A stretch of 64,000 bases of DNA, from the NCBI GenBank assembly GCA_038125665.1, contig JAYPEI010000006.1, positions 1 through 64,000 of the forward strand. Reading direction: 5' to 3'. Shown here piece after piece: positions 50,065 to 58,034 of this stretch. A program made the translations under genes and the position numbers. The notes below the pieces were generated by a model. The model saw only the letters and a list, made by a program, of their open reading frames with translations, did no database searches and had not been told where the DNA came from. The DNA is from CAILUG01 sp038125665 (GTDB lineage: Bacteria > Pseudomonadota > Gammaproteobacteria > Pseudomonadales > Pseudohongiellaceae). Each line of letters starts with the position of its first letter. The stretch's first letter is position 1.

Positions 50065-51300
50065 CTATTTTGCTGGCTGTGAAGACTGGTCTCTAAAGCT
50101 AATAAGGAATAATGCCAAAATAACAAGTGAGAATAGTGCAGGTAGTAACCATATCATCAACCAGTTTATGCCATCTTGGTTGCTATAGGTGTCGTAGAGG
50201 GCCCCTGACACAGCGTAACCTATAAGCATACCAACTCCATAAGTGGCCAAGGTAATCAGCCCTTGCGCAGCACTTTGAATCTTAGCCTCAGCTTTTTGAC
50301 TGGTATAGATTTGTCCACAGACAAAGAAGAAATCATAACAAATGCCATGTAGAACTATCCCCATGAAAAGCATCCACAAACGACTATCAGCGTTACCGTA
50401 AGCAAAGAAAATATAACGGAGTGCCCATGCAAGCATGCCAAGCAACAAGGTTTTCTTGATACCAAACCGCTGCAGAAACCAGGGGAGAGCAAGGAGGAAG
50501 AGAAGCTCCGACATTTGACCCAGAGTCATGATTCCAGTCGCATTAGGGACACTCAAATCTGTGAGGAACGGGTTTGCATAGGAATAATAAAAAGCCAAAG
50601 GTATGCAGATAAGCACTGAGGCCACAAAAAAAATGAGATAGTCACGATCTTTTAAAAGGGCAAGAGCATCAAAACCTAATATTGCCCCTAGGCTTTTGTT
50701 TTCGCTTTTCCCAGCGGGTGTCGTAGGAGGGAGTGTGAAAGCATAGATGCCAAGTAAAAAAGAGCTCAATGACGCCATTAGGAAGGTGTTGCGCAAAGCG
50801 CCTGAAGCCAAGCCTGTACCGCTATCCCAGGAAAAAACAAAACTAATGACAAGCCCAGCTATAATCCAGCCAGCAGTTCCCCACAGCCTAATTTTACCAA
50901 ACTCTTGATTAGCGTCACTTAGTTGGCCAAAAGAGACAGAGTTAACCAGAGCAAGTGTGGGCATAAAACAAAGCATGTAGAGAAACACGATGGGGTAAAA
51001 TGCTGCAAAATCCTGTGCTTGGTATAGTTGCCACATCAGGGCTGCTCCAATTAGGTGAAGTACACCTAACACCTTCTCTGCGTTGAAATAGCGGTCAGCA
51101 ATTAAGCCAATAAAGAATGGAGATAAGATTGCTCCCCATGACTGTGTCCCGAAAGCAAGAGCAACATCGCTACCTGGTGCTTGCAGGGTATTTCCCAAAT
51201 AGGTTCCGAGTGTGACAAACCAAGCTCCCCAGATGAAAAACTGCAGAAACATCATCAGACAAAGGCGCATGTGAAGTGTTGTGAAGGCAGGCTTAGACAT
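50065..51300 (-). CDS. MFS nucleoside:H+ symporter (NupG/XapB-like)
   Basis: A 411-residue 12-helix membrane carrier of the nucleoside:H+ symporter branch of the MFS. The N-terminus RLCLMMFLQFFIWGAWFVTLGTYL and the loop FIGLIADRYFNAEKVLGVLHL are typical of NupG and XapB; FGKIRLWGTAGWIIAGL is the family's conserved middle block. It would import nucleosides (or another polar sugar compound) in symport with protons. It lies 67 nt after the sulfatase gene on the same strand, which hints at uptake of a desulfated product instead (inference). Confidence 0.87.
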   Translation of the reverse strand: MSKPAFTTLHMRLCLMMFLQFFIWGAWFVTLGTYLGNTLQAPGSDVALAFGTQSWGAILSPFFIGLIADRYFNAEKVLGVLHLIGAALMWQLYQAQDFAAFYPIVFLYMLCFMPTLALVNSVSFGQLSDANQEFGKIRLWGTAGWIIAGLVISFVFSWDSGTGLASGALRNTFLMASLSSFLLGIYAFTLPPTTPAGKSENKSLGAILGFDALALLKDRDYLIFFVASVLICIPLAFYYSYANPFLTDLSVPNATGIMTLGQMSELLFLLALPWFLQRFGIKKTLLLGMLAWALRYIFFAYGNADSRLWMLFMGIVLHGICYDFFFVCGQIYTSQKAEAKIQSAAQGLITLATYGVGMLIGYAVSGALYDTYSNQDGINWLMIWLLPALFSLVILALFLISFRDQSSQPAK

Positions 51301-51367
51301 GTTTCTTCCTTTTATTATGCATCAATAAGTTGGTCAATAAATTTCTCTCTCTTAGTCTTGATTCAAA

Positions 51368-53008
51368 TTACTCTTCAAGCCCTTCCATGTAGGGGAAATA
51401 GGCCTCACCATTATCTTGTTTTTCGAGTTTCAAGGGTGTATCGGGAAACAGTCCCATGTACATATCTTCACGATTGGGATAGGTCTGCCACTCTTTAGGG
51501 AAAGAGGCTGCCTTTGGTCCGTTTTCATCTCGAAGGTTCACTCCATCAGACAGCCGTGGGGTATATGGTACAACACGCTCTCCATTTTTATTTAATAGTT
51601 TCTCTGCAAGTCCCTCTCGTAAGTCCTGAACCATGGGTCGATACTCTCGTTTAAAAAATAGATTCTGTTTCTCCTGAGGATCATTTTTTAGATCATATAA
51701 CTCTTCAATATCCCATACGCCATGGTACTGAATATACTTAAAGTTGCCACGGCGGATTGCAAAAGTTGTGGGAGTCATACCAAAGTTATACTCCCAAAAA
51801 TATTCATAAACAAAATCAGGTGCTTGCCAGGTTGACGGATCCACTTCATGAGTTGCAACTTTCAATACACTTACTCCCTCGAATTGGCTTGGTGATTCGA
51901 TACCGGCAATATCGAGAAAAGTAGGTGCCAGGTCTAGGTTGCGTACCACTGCAGGATTTACATCACCTTCAGGAATCAATCCAGGTGAGTAAACAACAAG
52001 CGGTACTCGGACAGAACCTTCATAAGCGTTACGTTTGTCAATAAGACCGTGGTCGCCGATAAGGAAGCCGTTATCGCTGTAGAATACGACCACAGTGTTT
52101 TCTAATTCTCCACTATCCTTTAACCAATGTAAGATCCGACCAACACTGTCATCAACTGCTGACAAAGCACCAAAATAATCCTTCAGGTAATCTGTCATCT
52201 TGCGATCACTAGCATAGAAAAAATCTATACCATGCCAGCTATTGCGTTGATTTTGTACCCACATGGGCTTGTTTTTTTGGGTTTCCTCTGACGGCAGACT
52301 CGTATCAGGTAAATGAAAGTTGGTATTGTCATATTGGCCAAGGTGGCGAGCTGCAGGTTTGGCATCGGAGTGAACTGCCTTGTGACTGAGGTATAGAAAA
52401 AAAGGTTTAGATTCATCGCGGCCTTCCTCTAGCCAATCCATAGCATAATCGGTCAACTCATCAGTAATGTAACCCTTTTGAGGGACATGAGTACCATCAA
52501 CATTTAACTCGTTAACTCTTCCCTTATCCAGAAGAGGTTTTGGGATCCCATCGGTTGGATAATAGGCACCCTGACCTGAAAAGCTTACCCACTTGTCAAA
52601 TCCCTCCCGTGGACCATCATGCTGATCGCCCATGTGCCATTTTCCAAAAAAACCCGTCTGGTAACCTGCATCCTGCAAATATTTCGGGAAGAATGTTAAA
52701 TTCTGTTCACTGGAGTTATTGTTATCAACAATACCATGGTTGCGGGCCGTCATTCCGGTCAGTATCGTCGCTCGACTCGGCGAACACAATGAAGAGGTCA
52801 CCAGTGCATTCGGAAAATAGGTACCTCCAGCGGCAAGGGCATCGATGTTTGGAGTCTGCACCTCGGGAGTAAGAAAGCCCACACCATCAAAACGCAAATC
52901 ATCCAATAATATAAAAATCATGTTGTAGGGTTTGACTTTATCAGGTGAAGCCAAAACACTCACATTTGACGCTATAAGGAAAATCATTAACAATTTAAAA
53001 ATCTTCAT
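51368..53008 (-). CDS. Exported sulfatase (type I, formylglycine-dependent)
   Basis: A 546-residue arylsulfatase-fold enzyme with a signal peptide (MKIFKLLMIFLIASNVSVLA). The modification motif is CSPSRATILTG with Cys75, which must be converted to formylglycine; metal ligands lie in LLDDLRFDG (Asp35-36 region) and FYSDNGFLIGDHGL; GKWHMGD holds the catalytic Lys/His pair. It resembles polysaccharide or sugar sulfatases (S1 family) of marine bacteria. No formylglycine-generating enzyme is in the window. It heads a minus-strand run with the NupG-like carrier, and is divergent from a Tat-exported sugar isomerase-like gene. Confidence 0.92.
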   Translation of the reverse strand: MKIFKLLMIFLIASNVSVLASPDKVKPYNMIFILLDDLRFDGVGFLTPEVQTPNIDALAAGGTYFPNALVTSSLCSPSRATILTGMTARNHGIVDNNNSSEQNLTFFPKYLQDAGYQTGFFGKWHMGDQHDGPREGFDKWVSFSGQGAYYPTDGIPKPLLDKGRVNELNVDGTHVPQKGYITDELTDYAMDWLEEGRDESKPFFLYLSHKAVHSDAKPAARHLGQYDNTNFHLPDTSLPSEETQKNKPMWVQNQRNSWHGIDFFYASDRKMTDYLKDYFGALSAVDDSVGRILHWLKDSGELENTVVVFYSDNGFLIGDHGLIDKRNAYEGSVRVPLVVYSPGLIPEGDVNPAVVRNLDLAPTFLDIAGIESPSQFEGVSVLKVATHEVDPSTWQAPDFVYEYFWEYNFGMTPTTFAIRRGNFKYIQYHGVWDIEELYDLKNDPQEKQNLFFKREYRPMVQDLREGLAEKLLNKNGERVVPYTPRLSDGVNLRDENGPKAASFPKEWQTYPNREDMYMGLFPDTPLKLEKQDNGEAYFPYMEGLEE

Positions 53009-53469
53009 TCCAATCCTGTTTTTGATTAGGTTTAGTAATTAGCTATGCGCCGGTCGAATAAAGACTCAGTCATCTGACTAGTTAAAAATTTACAACTGAA
53101 TGATAACAGGTCATAAAATTAAGGTAACGTTATCATCAGTATCCCACAAGAATCGGTAAGACGTGCTAGGCATAGAGTATGGATCAGGCAAGCCTCCGAA
53201 AACTAATTAATCACGGTAAGTGTAGAACAACCGAACAATTATCTTAACTGTCTGATAGAACATGCCAGATAATTACTGTGCTTGGATAAGGATGTTAGTA
53301 TATGATTTGAAAAGTCACTTAATGAGTTTCATTTTCAAATTAAGAATAAAAGTTAAGGTTTATCAAATAAAGTACTGAAATTCATAAATTAAATAATCTA
53401 ATCAGCCATAGAAGATTTTCAATACATGTGAGAAGGAACATCTCGGGCAATTGAATATTAGGGATCGCC
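53009..53469. other. Divergent regulatory region between sulfatase and sugar isomerase genes
   Basis: 461 nt without a gene. It holds an 8-bp inverted repeat ATGATAAC (53100-53107)/GTTATCAT (53129-53136) and, overlapping its right half, a perfect palindrome TAACGTTA (53125-53132) with a central CG as in LacI-family operators. These may be a shared operator; no repressor gene is adjacent. The rest is A+T-rich with no clear structure. Confidence 0.45.
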
Positions 53470-54441
53470 ATGCATACAAAAAAACATCAACATCAACTAA
53501 CTAGACGACGATTGCTTACCTCATCCCTGTATTCTCCTATTCTGATACCTGGAATGCTTGCAACACTTAACTCTGGATTAACCACTTCAAGTTACGCGGC
53601 TACCGCCTGTCAATCTGGTCGACCTTATGGCGTACAAGCTTACATGCTTCGTGAAGCTTTTTCTGAAGATCCATTTTCAGCGGTAAGAATTGTTGCTGAA
53701 ATGGGCTTTAAGGAGATAGAGCTTTGGAATCTAAATTTAACTGAGGGGACTATTTTTGATCTTTCTTTTGAAGACTTTGCCGCAGTGTTACGAGATAACA
53801 ATCTTCAGTCACCATTGTGTCATGTCAACGCCCCTTACGACATTTCCAAGTTAGTTGAGGCAGCGAACTCACTCGGAGTCACAACACTCATAGAAGCAGT
53901 TGGTGCTGAACAGATGGATGAATCCCAAGGTCGTTTCCAAATAGTGCCGTTGAAAACCATGGAGCAAGTCCATGCAATGAGTAATAGGCTCAACAAAGTA
54001 GGTGCTCAGCTTTTGTCAGAGGGACTTCAATTTTGTTATCACAACCATCACATAGAGTTCGCGGAGGTTGATGGTCAAGCAGTCTTTGATTGGTTCACTA
54101 AATTAACAGATCCATCACTCGTTAAACTCGAGTTAGATTTGGGTTGGCTAAGGGTAGCAGGCCGTGACCCCGTTGCGATGCTTCAACAGTATGGAGAACG
54201 TGTCATCTCCGTTCACCTAAAGGATTACGATCCAAACAAGCACCACGAAGAGGATCCCTTTGCTATGGGACGTGTGTTCCAGTTGGTTACACCAGGAGCC
54301 GGCACAACAGATTTTAGGGCTATTATACAAGAACTAAATAGACTCAATGTCTCGCATAGATATGTAGAAGTAGATCAAACTGCTGATCCTATAGGAGACG
54401 CCTTATCAGGTTTATGCCATGTGACTTCGCTAGATGGATGA
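53470..54441 (+). CDS. Tat-exported sugar phosphate isomerase/epimerase-like TIM barrel
   Basis: A 323-residue protein of the AP-endonuclease/xylose-isomerase-like TIM-barrel family. The leader carries LTRRRLLTSS followed by a hydrophobic run, a twin-arginine signal, so it is exported folded. Metal-ligand blocks expected in the family are present: FKEIELWN (Glu), CYHNHHIEF (His/Glu), LELDLGWLRVAG (Asp) and SVHLKDYD (His/Asp), and a late YVEVDQT (Glu). Relatives isomerise or epimerise free sugars or inositol derivatives. Start is ATG 53470; weak ribosome site. Divergent from the sulfatase; together they suggest handling of a sulfated sugar (inference). Confidence 0.87.
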   Translation: MHTKKHQHQLTRRRLLTSSLYSPILIPGMLATLNSGLTTSSYAATACQSGRPYGVQAYMLREAFSEDPFSAVRIVAEMGFKEIELWNLNLTEGTIFDLSFEDFAAVLRDNNLQSPLCHVNAPYDISKLVEAANSLGVTTLIEAVGAEQMDESQGRFQIVPLKTMEQVHAMSNRLNKVGAQLLSEGLQFCYHNHHIEFAEVDGQAVFDWFTKLTDPSLVKLELDLGWLRVAGRDPVAMLQQYGERVISVHLKDYDPNKHHEEDPFAMGRVFQLVTPGAGTTDFRAIIQELNRLNVSHRYVEVDQTADPIGDALSGLCHVTSLDG

Positions 54442-55298
54442 AAAACTCTATAGAAAGAGGTTGTTTGCAGCAACTTTGGGTTGTTGAAGATTTAGGTCCA
54501 GAGCTTGAGTTAAAAGCTAAAGTCATAGCCAAGGATTTAGGGGTAAAACTCAAACAAGTAACTAATGTTGATAAAAATCTCTGCTCTGTGTCAGCCAGTG
54601 GGCAATCCAGGCCTACACACGTCTTGATATTTGACGAGCAGGGACTTTGTTTGCGAGCCATGCAAGGAGTCTTAGTAAAAGCTGCTCCGCTCCGTTTGAG
54701 TTTCACTGATGAGGCTTTACACTATCGCTTAAAAACCTCAGGGAGACGTCAAGGGCTTGGCCAAGCGCTTGGATTGCAACATTTCAAAGACTCACCACCA
54801 AGAGTGATAGATGCCACAGCTGGGCTGGGGCGTGATGCGGCTTTAATGGCCTACTTGGGTGCGCAGGTCACCATGATTGAACGAGACCCCGTGCTATTTC
54901 AAATGCTTAGTGATGCTCTTATTAAAGGTGCGGAAGAACTAAAATCACTGGACTCCCACTGGGCAAGCTCCATGCTGGCAAATTTAACTTTGATGGCCTC
55001 AGAGAGTCGAAAAGTCTTAGCTCAGCAGGACAGAGAGGAGGGGGTAGACATAGTATACTTGGACCCAATGTATCCAGAGAAAGAGAAAAATGCGCGCTCC
55101 AGAAAGGAGCTTGCGCTGCTTCATGAACTCTTGGGTTCCGAGGAAGACTTACCTAGCTTGCTAGAGCTTGCCAGAAATGCTGCGCGAAAAAGAGTCATTC
55201 TTAAAAGACCAAACAAGTACCACGATACTCGTTTACCGAAACCTAGTTTCATTGTGCCTGGCAAAATTGCGCGCTTTGATGTTTATATCAATGGTTAA
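54438..55298 (+). CDS. rsmJ: 16S rRNA (guanine-1516-N2)-methyltransferase RsmJ
   Basis: A 286-residue SAM-dependent methyltransferase for m2G1516 of 16S rRNA. The SAM site is VIDATAGLGRDAALMAYLGA and the catalytic block IVYLDPMYPEKEKNARSRKEL matches YhiQ/RsmJ; GQALGLQHFKDSPPRV precedes them. I chose ATG 54438, which overlaps the preceding stop as ATGA (coupled translation); an earlier in-frame ATG at 54414 is possible. The protein is longer than E. coli RsmJ (about 250) by an N-terminal part. Its stop is 8 nt from the convergent dapE stop. The coupling to a sugar isomerase is probably only positional. Confidence 0.93.
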   Translation: MKNSIERGCLQQLWVVEDLGPELELKAKVIAKDLGVKLKQVTNVDKNLCSVSASGQSRPTHVLIFDEQGLCLRAMQGVLVKAAPLRLSFTDEALHYRLKTSGRRQGLGQALGLQHFKDSPPRVIDATAGLGRDAALMAYLGAQVTMIERDPVLFQMLSDALIKGAEELKSLDSHWASSMLANLTLMASESRKVLAQQDREEGVDIVYLDPMYPEKEKNARSRKELALLHELLGSEEDLPSLLELARNAARKRVILKRPNKYHDTRLPKPSFIVPGKIARFDVYING

Positions 55299-55306
55299 TT
55301 TGAGCT

Positions 55307-56458
55307 TTAAAGCAGTAGTCGTTCCAGTATGCCCTTATAAATATTTTGTAACTCTATAAGACCTTGGATGCTGGTGCTTTCGTTATCTTTGTGAATAGTT
55401 GCATTGATGGGTCCAAGCTCAACAACCTGAGTTCCGTAGGGTGCAATGAAGCGTCCGTCACTCGTGCCGCCTCCTGTGGACAGTTCAGTGGCTACATGAG
55501 TCACCTCTTGGATAGATTCCTGCACAGCGGTAACTAAGGTGCCCGGATCAGTTAAGAAGGGATTACCCGACAACTGCCATGTAAACTCTGCCTTTATTCC
55601 CAGGTCAGAAAAAATTGCTTCCGTGCGATTAGAGAGGTCTTCAGGGTTCAGCGCAGAAGAAAAACGCCAGTTACAAAGCATGATGACTTCACCAGGCACC
55701 ACATTGGTAGTACCCTCCCCAGCAAGAATATTTGAAACTTGAAAGCTTGTCGGTGGAAAAGGTGGTGCTGGCTGAGGATCCCAAACTTCGGTACTCAGCA
55801 AGCTGAGCGCTGGAGCTAAAGCATGAATAGGATTATCAACTAGGTCAGGGTAGGCCACGTGCCCACCTTTACCATGGACTACTATACGAGCATTCAAGGA
55901 CCCTCTACGACCAACACGAACGACATCACCAGTTTTCTCAGAACTGGAAGGTTCACCTACTAGACAATAATCGATGGTTTCACCTCTTGAATGGAGAGTC
56001 TGCATGACTTTGACCGTGCCATTAACCGCAGGCCCCTCTTCATCACTGGTCAGCAAGAAAGCGAAAGAGCCAGAGTGATTGGGTCTTTGTTTGAGAAATT
56101 CTTCGTAGGCGCAGAGCATGGCCGCAATAGATCCTTTCATATCAGCAGCCCCTCTGCCATAGATCATGCCATTACGAATCTCTGCAGAAAAAGCTGGGGA
56201 ATCCCATTGTGAGTCATCTCCAGCAGGCACTACATCAGTGTGTCCAGCGAAGCAAAATAAGGGACCTTCGGTGCCGCGCCGTGCCCACAAATTGCTAACC
56301 TCGCCAAAGTTCATTTTTTCTATTTTGAATCCTAAGCTAGAGAGAATATGGGCGATTCGATCTTGGCAACCCGCATCGTCCGGAGTGACAGATGGACGAT
56401 TTATTAGCTCTTGCGTTAATTCGACCACTCTCATCTTAGGTTCACTTTTGGCATCCAT
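55307..56458 (-). CDS. dapE: Succinyl-diaminopimelate desuccinylase
   Basis: A 383-residue M20 metallopeptidase that releases succinate from N-succinyl-LL-diaminopimelate in lysine and peptidoglycan synthesis. Metal and catalytic residues lie in FAGHTDVVPAGDDSQW (His), YGRGAADMKGSIAAM (Asp) and LTSDEEGPAVNG (Glu-Glu); STGGGTSDGRF and GPINATIHKDNES follow. I chose ATG 56458, with GGAGATAAT directly before it; an upstream in-frame ATG (56479) lacks a ribosome site. It is the third dap-block gene, downstream of dapD on the same strand. Confidence 0.96.
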   Translation of the reverse strand: MDAKSEPKMRVVELTQELINRPSVTPDDAGCQDRIAHILSSLGFKIEKMNFGEVSNLWARRGTEGPLFCFAGHTDVVPAGDDSQWDSPAFSAEIRNGMIYGRGAADMKGSIAAMLCAYEEFLKQRPNHSGSFAFLLTSDEEGPAVNGTVKVMQTLHSRGETIDYCLVGEPSSSEKTGDVVRVGRRGSLNARIVVHGKGGHVAYPDLVDNPIHALAPALSLLSTEVWDPQPAPPFPPTSFQVSNILAGEGTTNVVPGEVIMLCNWRFSSALNPEDLSNRTEAIFSDLGIKAEFTWQLSGNPFLTDPGTLVTAVQESIQEVTHVATELSTGGGTSDGRFIAPYGTQVVELGPINATIHKDNESTSIQGLIELQNIYKGILERLLL

Positions 56459-56543
56459 ATTATCTCCGTTGAGAGTCATTCTTGTATTTCTTGGCTACTA
56501 GGATTTCAGCCTTAATAATCAGAGCATTCGGACACAGATTCAC

Positions 56544-57569
56544 TTAATTATGCAAGTGAAGCGATGAATTAAGCTCTATCTCAGATTTGTTGGTGAGACA
56601 TTCAACTTGCCCTGTGACTGAATTACGGCGAAAGAGCATATCTGAAGCCCCAGAAAGATCTCTTGCTTTACATGTTTTAACTTGTTTGCCATTTTGGTCC
56701 AGCATGGCGACTTTGGTACCAGCGGTAAGGTAAAGACCCGCTTCGATAGTGCAGCGATTTCCTAGCGGAATGCCCAAGCCGGCATTAGCACCAATCAAGC
56801 AATTTTCGCCAATGGAAATGACTACTTTATTACCTCCAGACAGAGTGCCTAGTACTGAGCATCCGCCACCTAAATCACTGTTGGCTGCCACCCATACTCC
56901 CGCTGAAATTCTGCCTTCAATCATTGCAGGGCCTTCTGTGCCTGCATTGAAGTTACAGAAACCTTCGTGCATCAAGGTTGAACCTTCACCAATATAAGCA
57001 CCTAAACGCACACGAGAGGTGTCGGCAATACGTACACCTGCAGGGACTACATAATCAGTCATCTTAGGAAATTTATCGACAGAATTTACTGAGAGAACTT
57101 GTCCTGCAAGACGAGATTCAAGTTGAGCTTTCGGTAAGTCAGCAACAGCTATAGGTCCTGAGGAGGTCCAAGCTACATTGGGTAATACCGAGAACATACC
57201 CTCTAAGTTTTGACCATGCGGCTTGACTAAACGATGTGAAAGCAAATGTAACTTCAGATACACCTCTGGAACAGAAACCGGGGCTGCATCAGTTTCTAGA
57301 ACTGTAAGGACTACAGGCCGCTTACTGGCTGTTAGTGAGGCAAGCTGGCTTTCAAAAGCAGAATAAGCCTTATCATGGAGAGCTTCTGAAAGATCATGTA
57401 AATGCTGGTCGTTCAGTTGAACCCAGCTATTCCCTGCAGGTATAGCAATTATATTGCGAATCATAGAGATAAGTTCTACATCTGGGTCAAGCTGCGGAGA
57501 GGGATAGAAAACCTCTAACCAGTTACCTTGCGAATCTTGTGTGCCCAGACCCAAACCAAAGCTGTACAT
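56544..57569 (-). CDS. dapD: Tetrahydrodipicolinate N-succinyltransferase
   Basis: A 341-residue member of the longer DapD type seen in Pseudomonas-like bacteria. The N-terminal domain starts MYSFGLGLGTQDSQGNWLEVFYPSP; the C-terminal left-handed beta helix (hexapeptide repeats) runs through VRLGAYIGEGSTLMHEGFCNFNAG, EGRISAGVWVAANSDLGGG and IGENCLIGANAGLGIPLG. It transfers succinyl from succinyl-CoA to tetrahydrodipicolinate. It is followed by dapE (85 nt) and preceded by the ArsC-like gene (40 nt), the usual gammaproteobacterial grouping. Confidence 0.97.
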   Translation of the reverse strand: MYSFGLGLGTQDSQGNWLEVFYPSPQLDPDVELISMIRNIIAIPAGNSWVQLNDQHLHDLSEALHDKAYSAFESQLASLTASKRPVVLTVLETDAAPVSVPEVYLKLHLLSHRLVKPHGQNLEGMFSVLPNVAWTSSGPIAVADLPKAQLESRLAGQVLSVNSVDKFPKMTDYVVPAGVRIADTSRVRLGAYIGEGSTLMHEGFCNFNAGTEGPAMIEGRISAGVWVAANSDLGGGCSVLGTLSGGNKVVISIGENCLIGANAGLGIPLGNRCTIEAGLYLTAGTKVAMLDQNGKQVKTCKARDLSGASDMLFRRNSVTGQVECLTNKSEIELNSSLHLHN

Positions 57570-57609
57570 ATTTATTCCTCGACGTTCTTGTGCAAATTTT
57601 AATTAACTA

Positions 57610-57957
57610 TTATAGCAGGGCTTGCCACTGAGCAGGACTAAAACCACTCAGAGTTATGTGGTTAGCTTGAAGAATAGGCCTTTTTATCAGAGAGGGTTGC
57701 TCTTGCATTAGGACTAGCGCTTTTTCAAAGGTAAGTGTGTCCTTGATAGCTTCAGATAATTTACGCCAGGTCGTGCCTCTTTTATTCAAAATATTTTCTA
57801 AACCAATCGTGTCAGTCCATTTCTTCAGTTGCTCGAGACTAACACCTTCTTTCTTGAAATCATGGAAAGTGTAAGAGAGGTTATTTTCTTCAAGCCAAAG
57901 ACGTGCTTTTTTCACCGTGTCACAGTTAGGAATCCCGAAGAGTTCAAGTTTTTGCAT
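57610..57957 (-). CDS. ArsC/Spx family reductase-like protein (YffB-like)
   Basis: A 115-residue thioredoxin-fold protein of the Spx/ArsC superfamily, YffB branch. It opens with KLELFGIPNCDTVKKARLWLEE, carrying the single redox Cys of the branch, then YTFHDFKKEGVSLEQLKKW, RGTTWRKLSE and LIKRPIL. Members are thought to be glutathione-dependent reductases; the substrate is unknown. It is conserved next to dapD/dapE in many gammaproteobacteria. Confidence 0.92.
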   Translation of the reverse strand: MQKLELFGIPNCDTVKKARLWLEENNLSYTFHDFKKEGVSLEQLKKWTDTIGLENILNKRGTTWRKLSEAIKDTLTFEKALVLMQEQPSLIKRPILQANHITLSGFSPAQWQALL

Positions 57958-58034
57958 GAAGTTGCCCCATATTGGCTACAATTTGAATTATCTTTAGTGT
58001 TGAAGCTGCATGAATGAATAAAAAAACTTGGTCT

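Noticed and set aside
52540..52872. A plus-strand frame of 110 residues inside the sulfatase gene
   Set aside because: Antisense to the sulfatase active-site region and without a domain.
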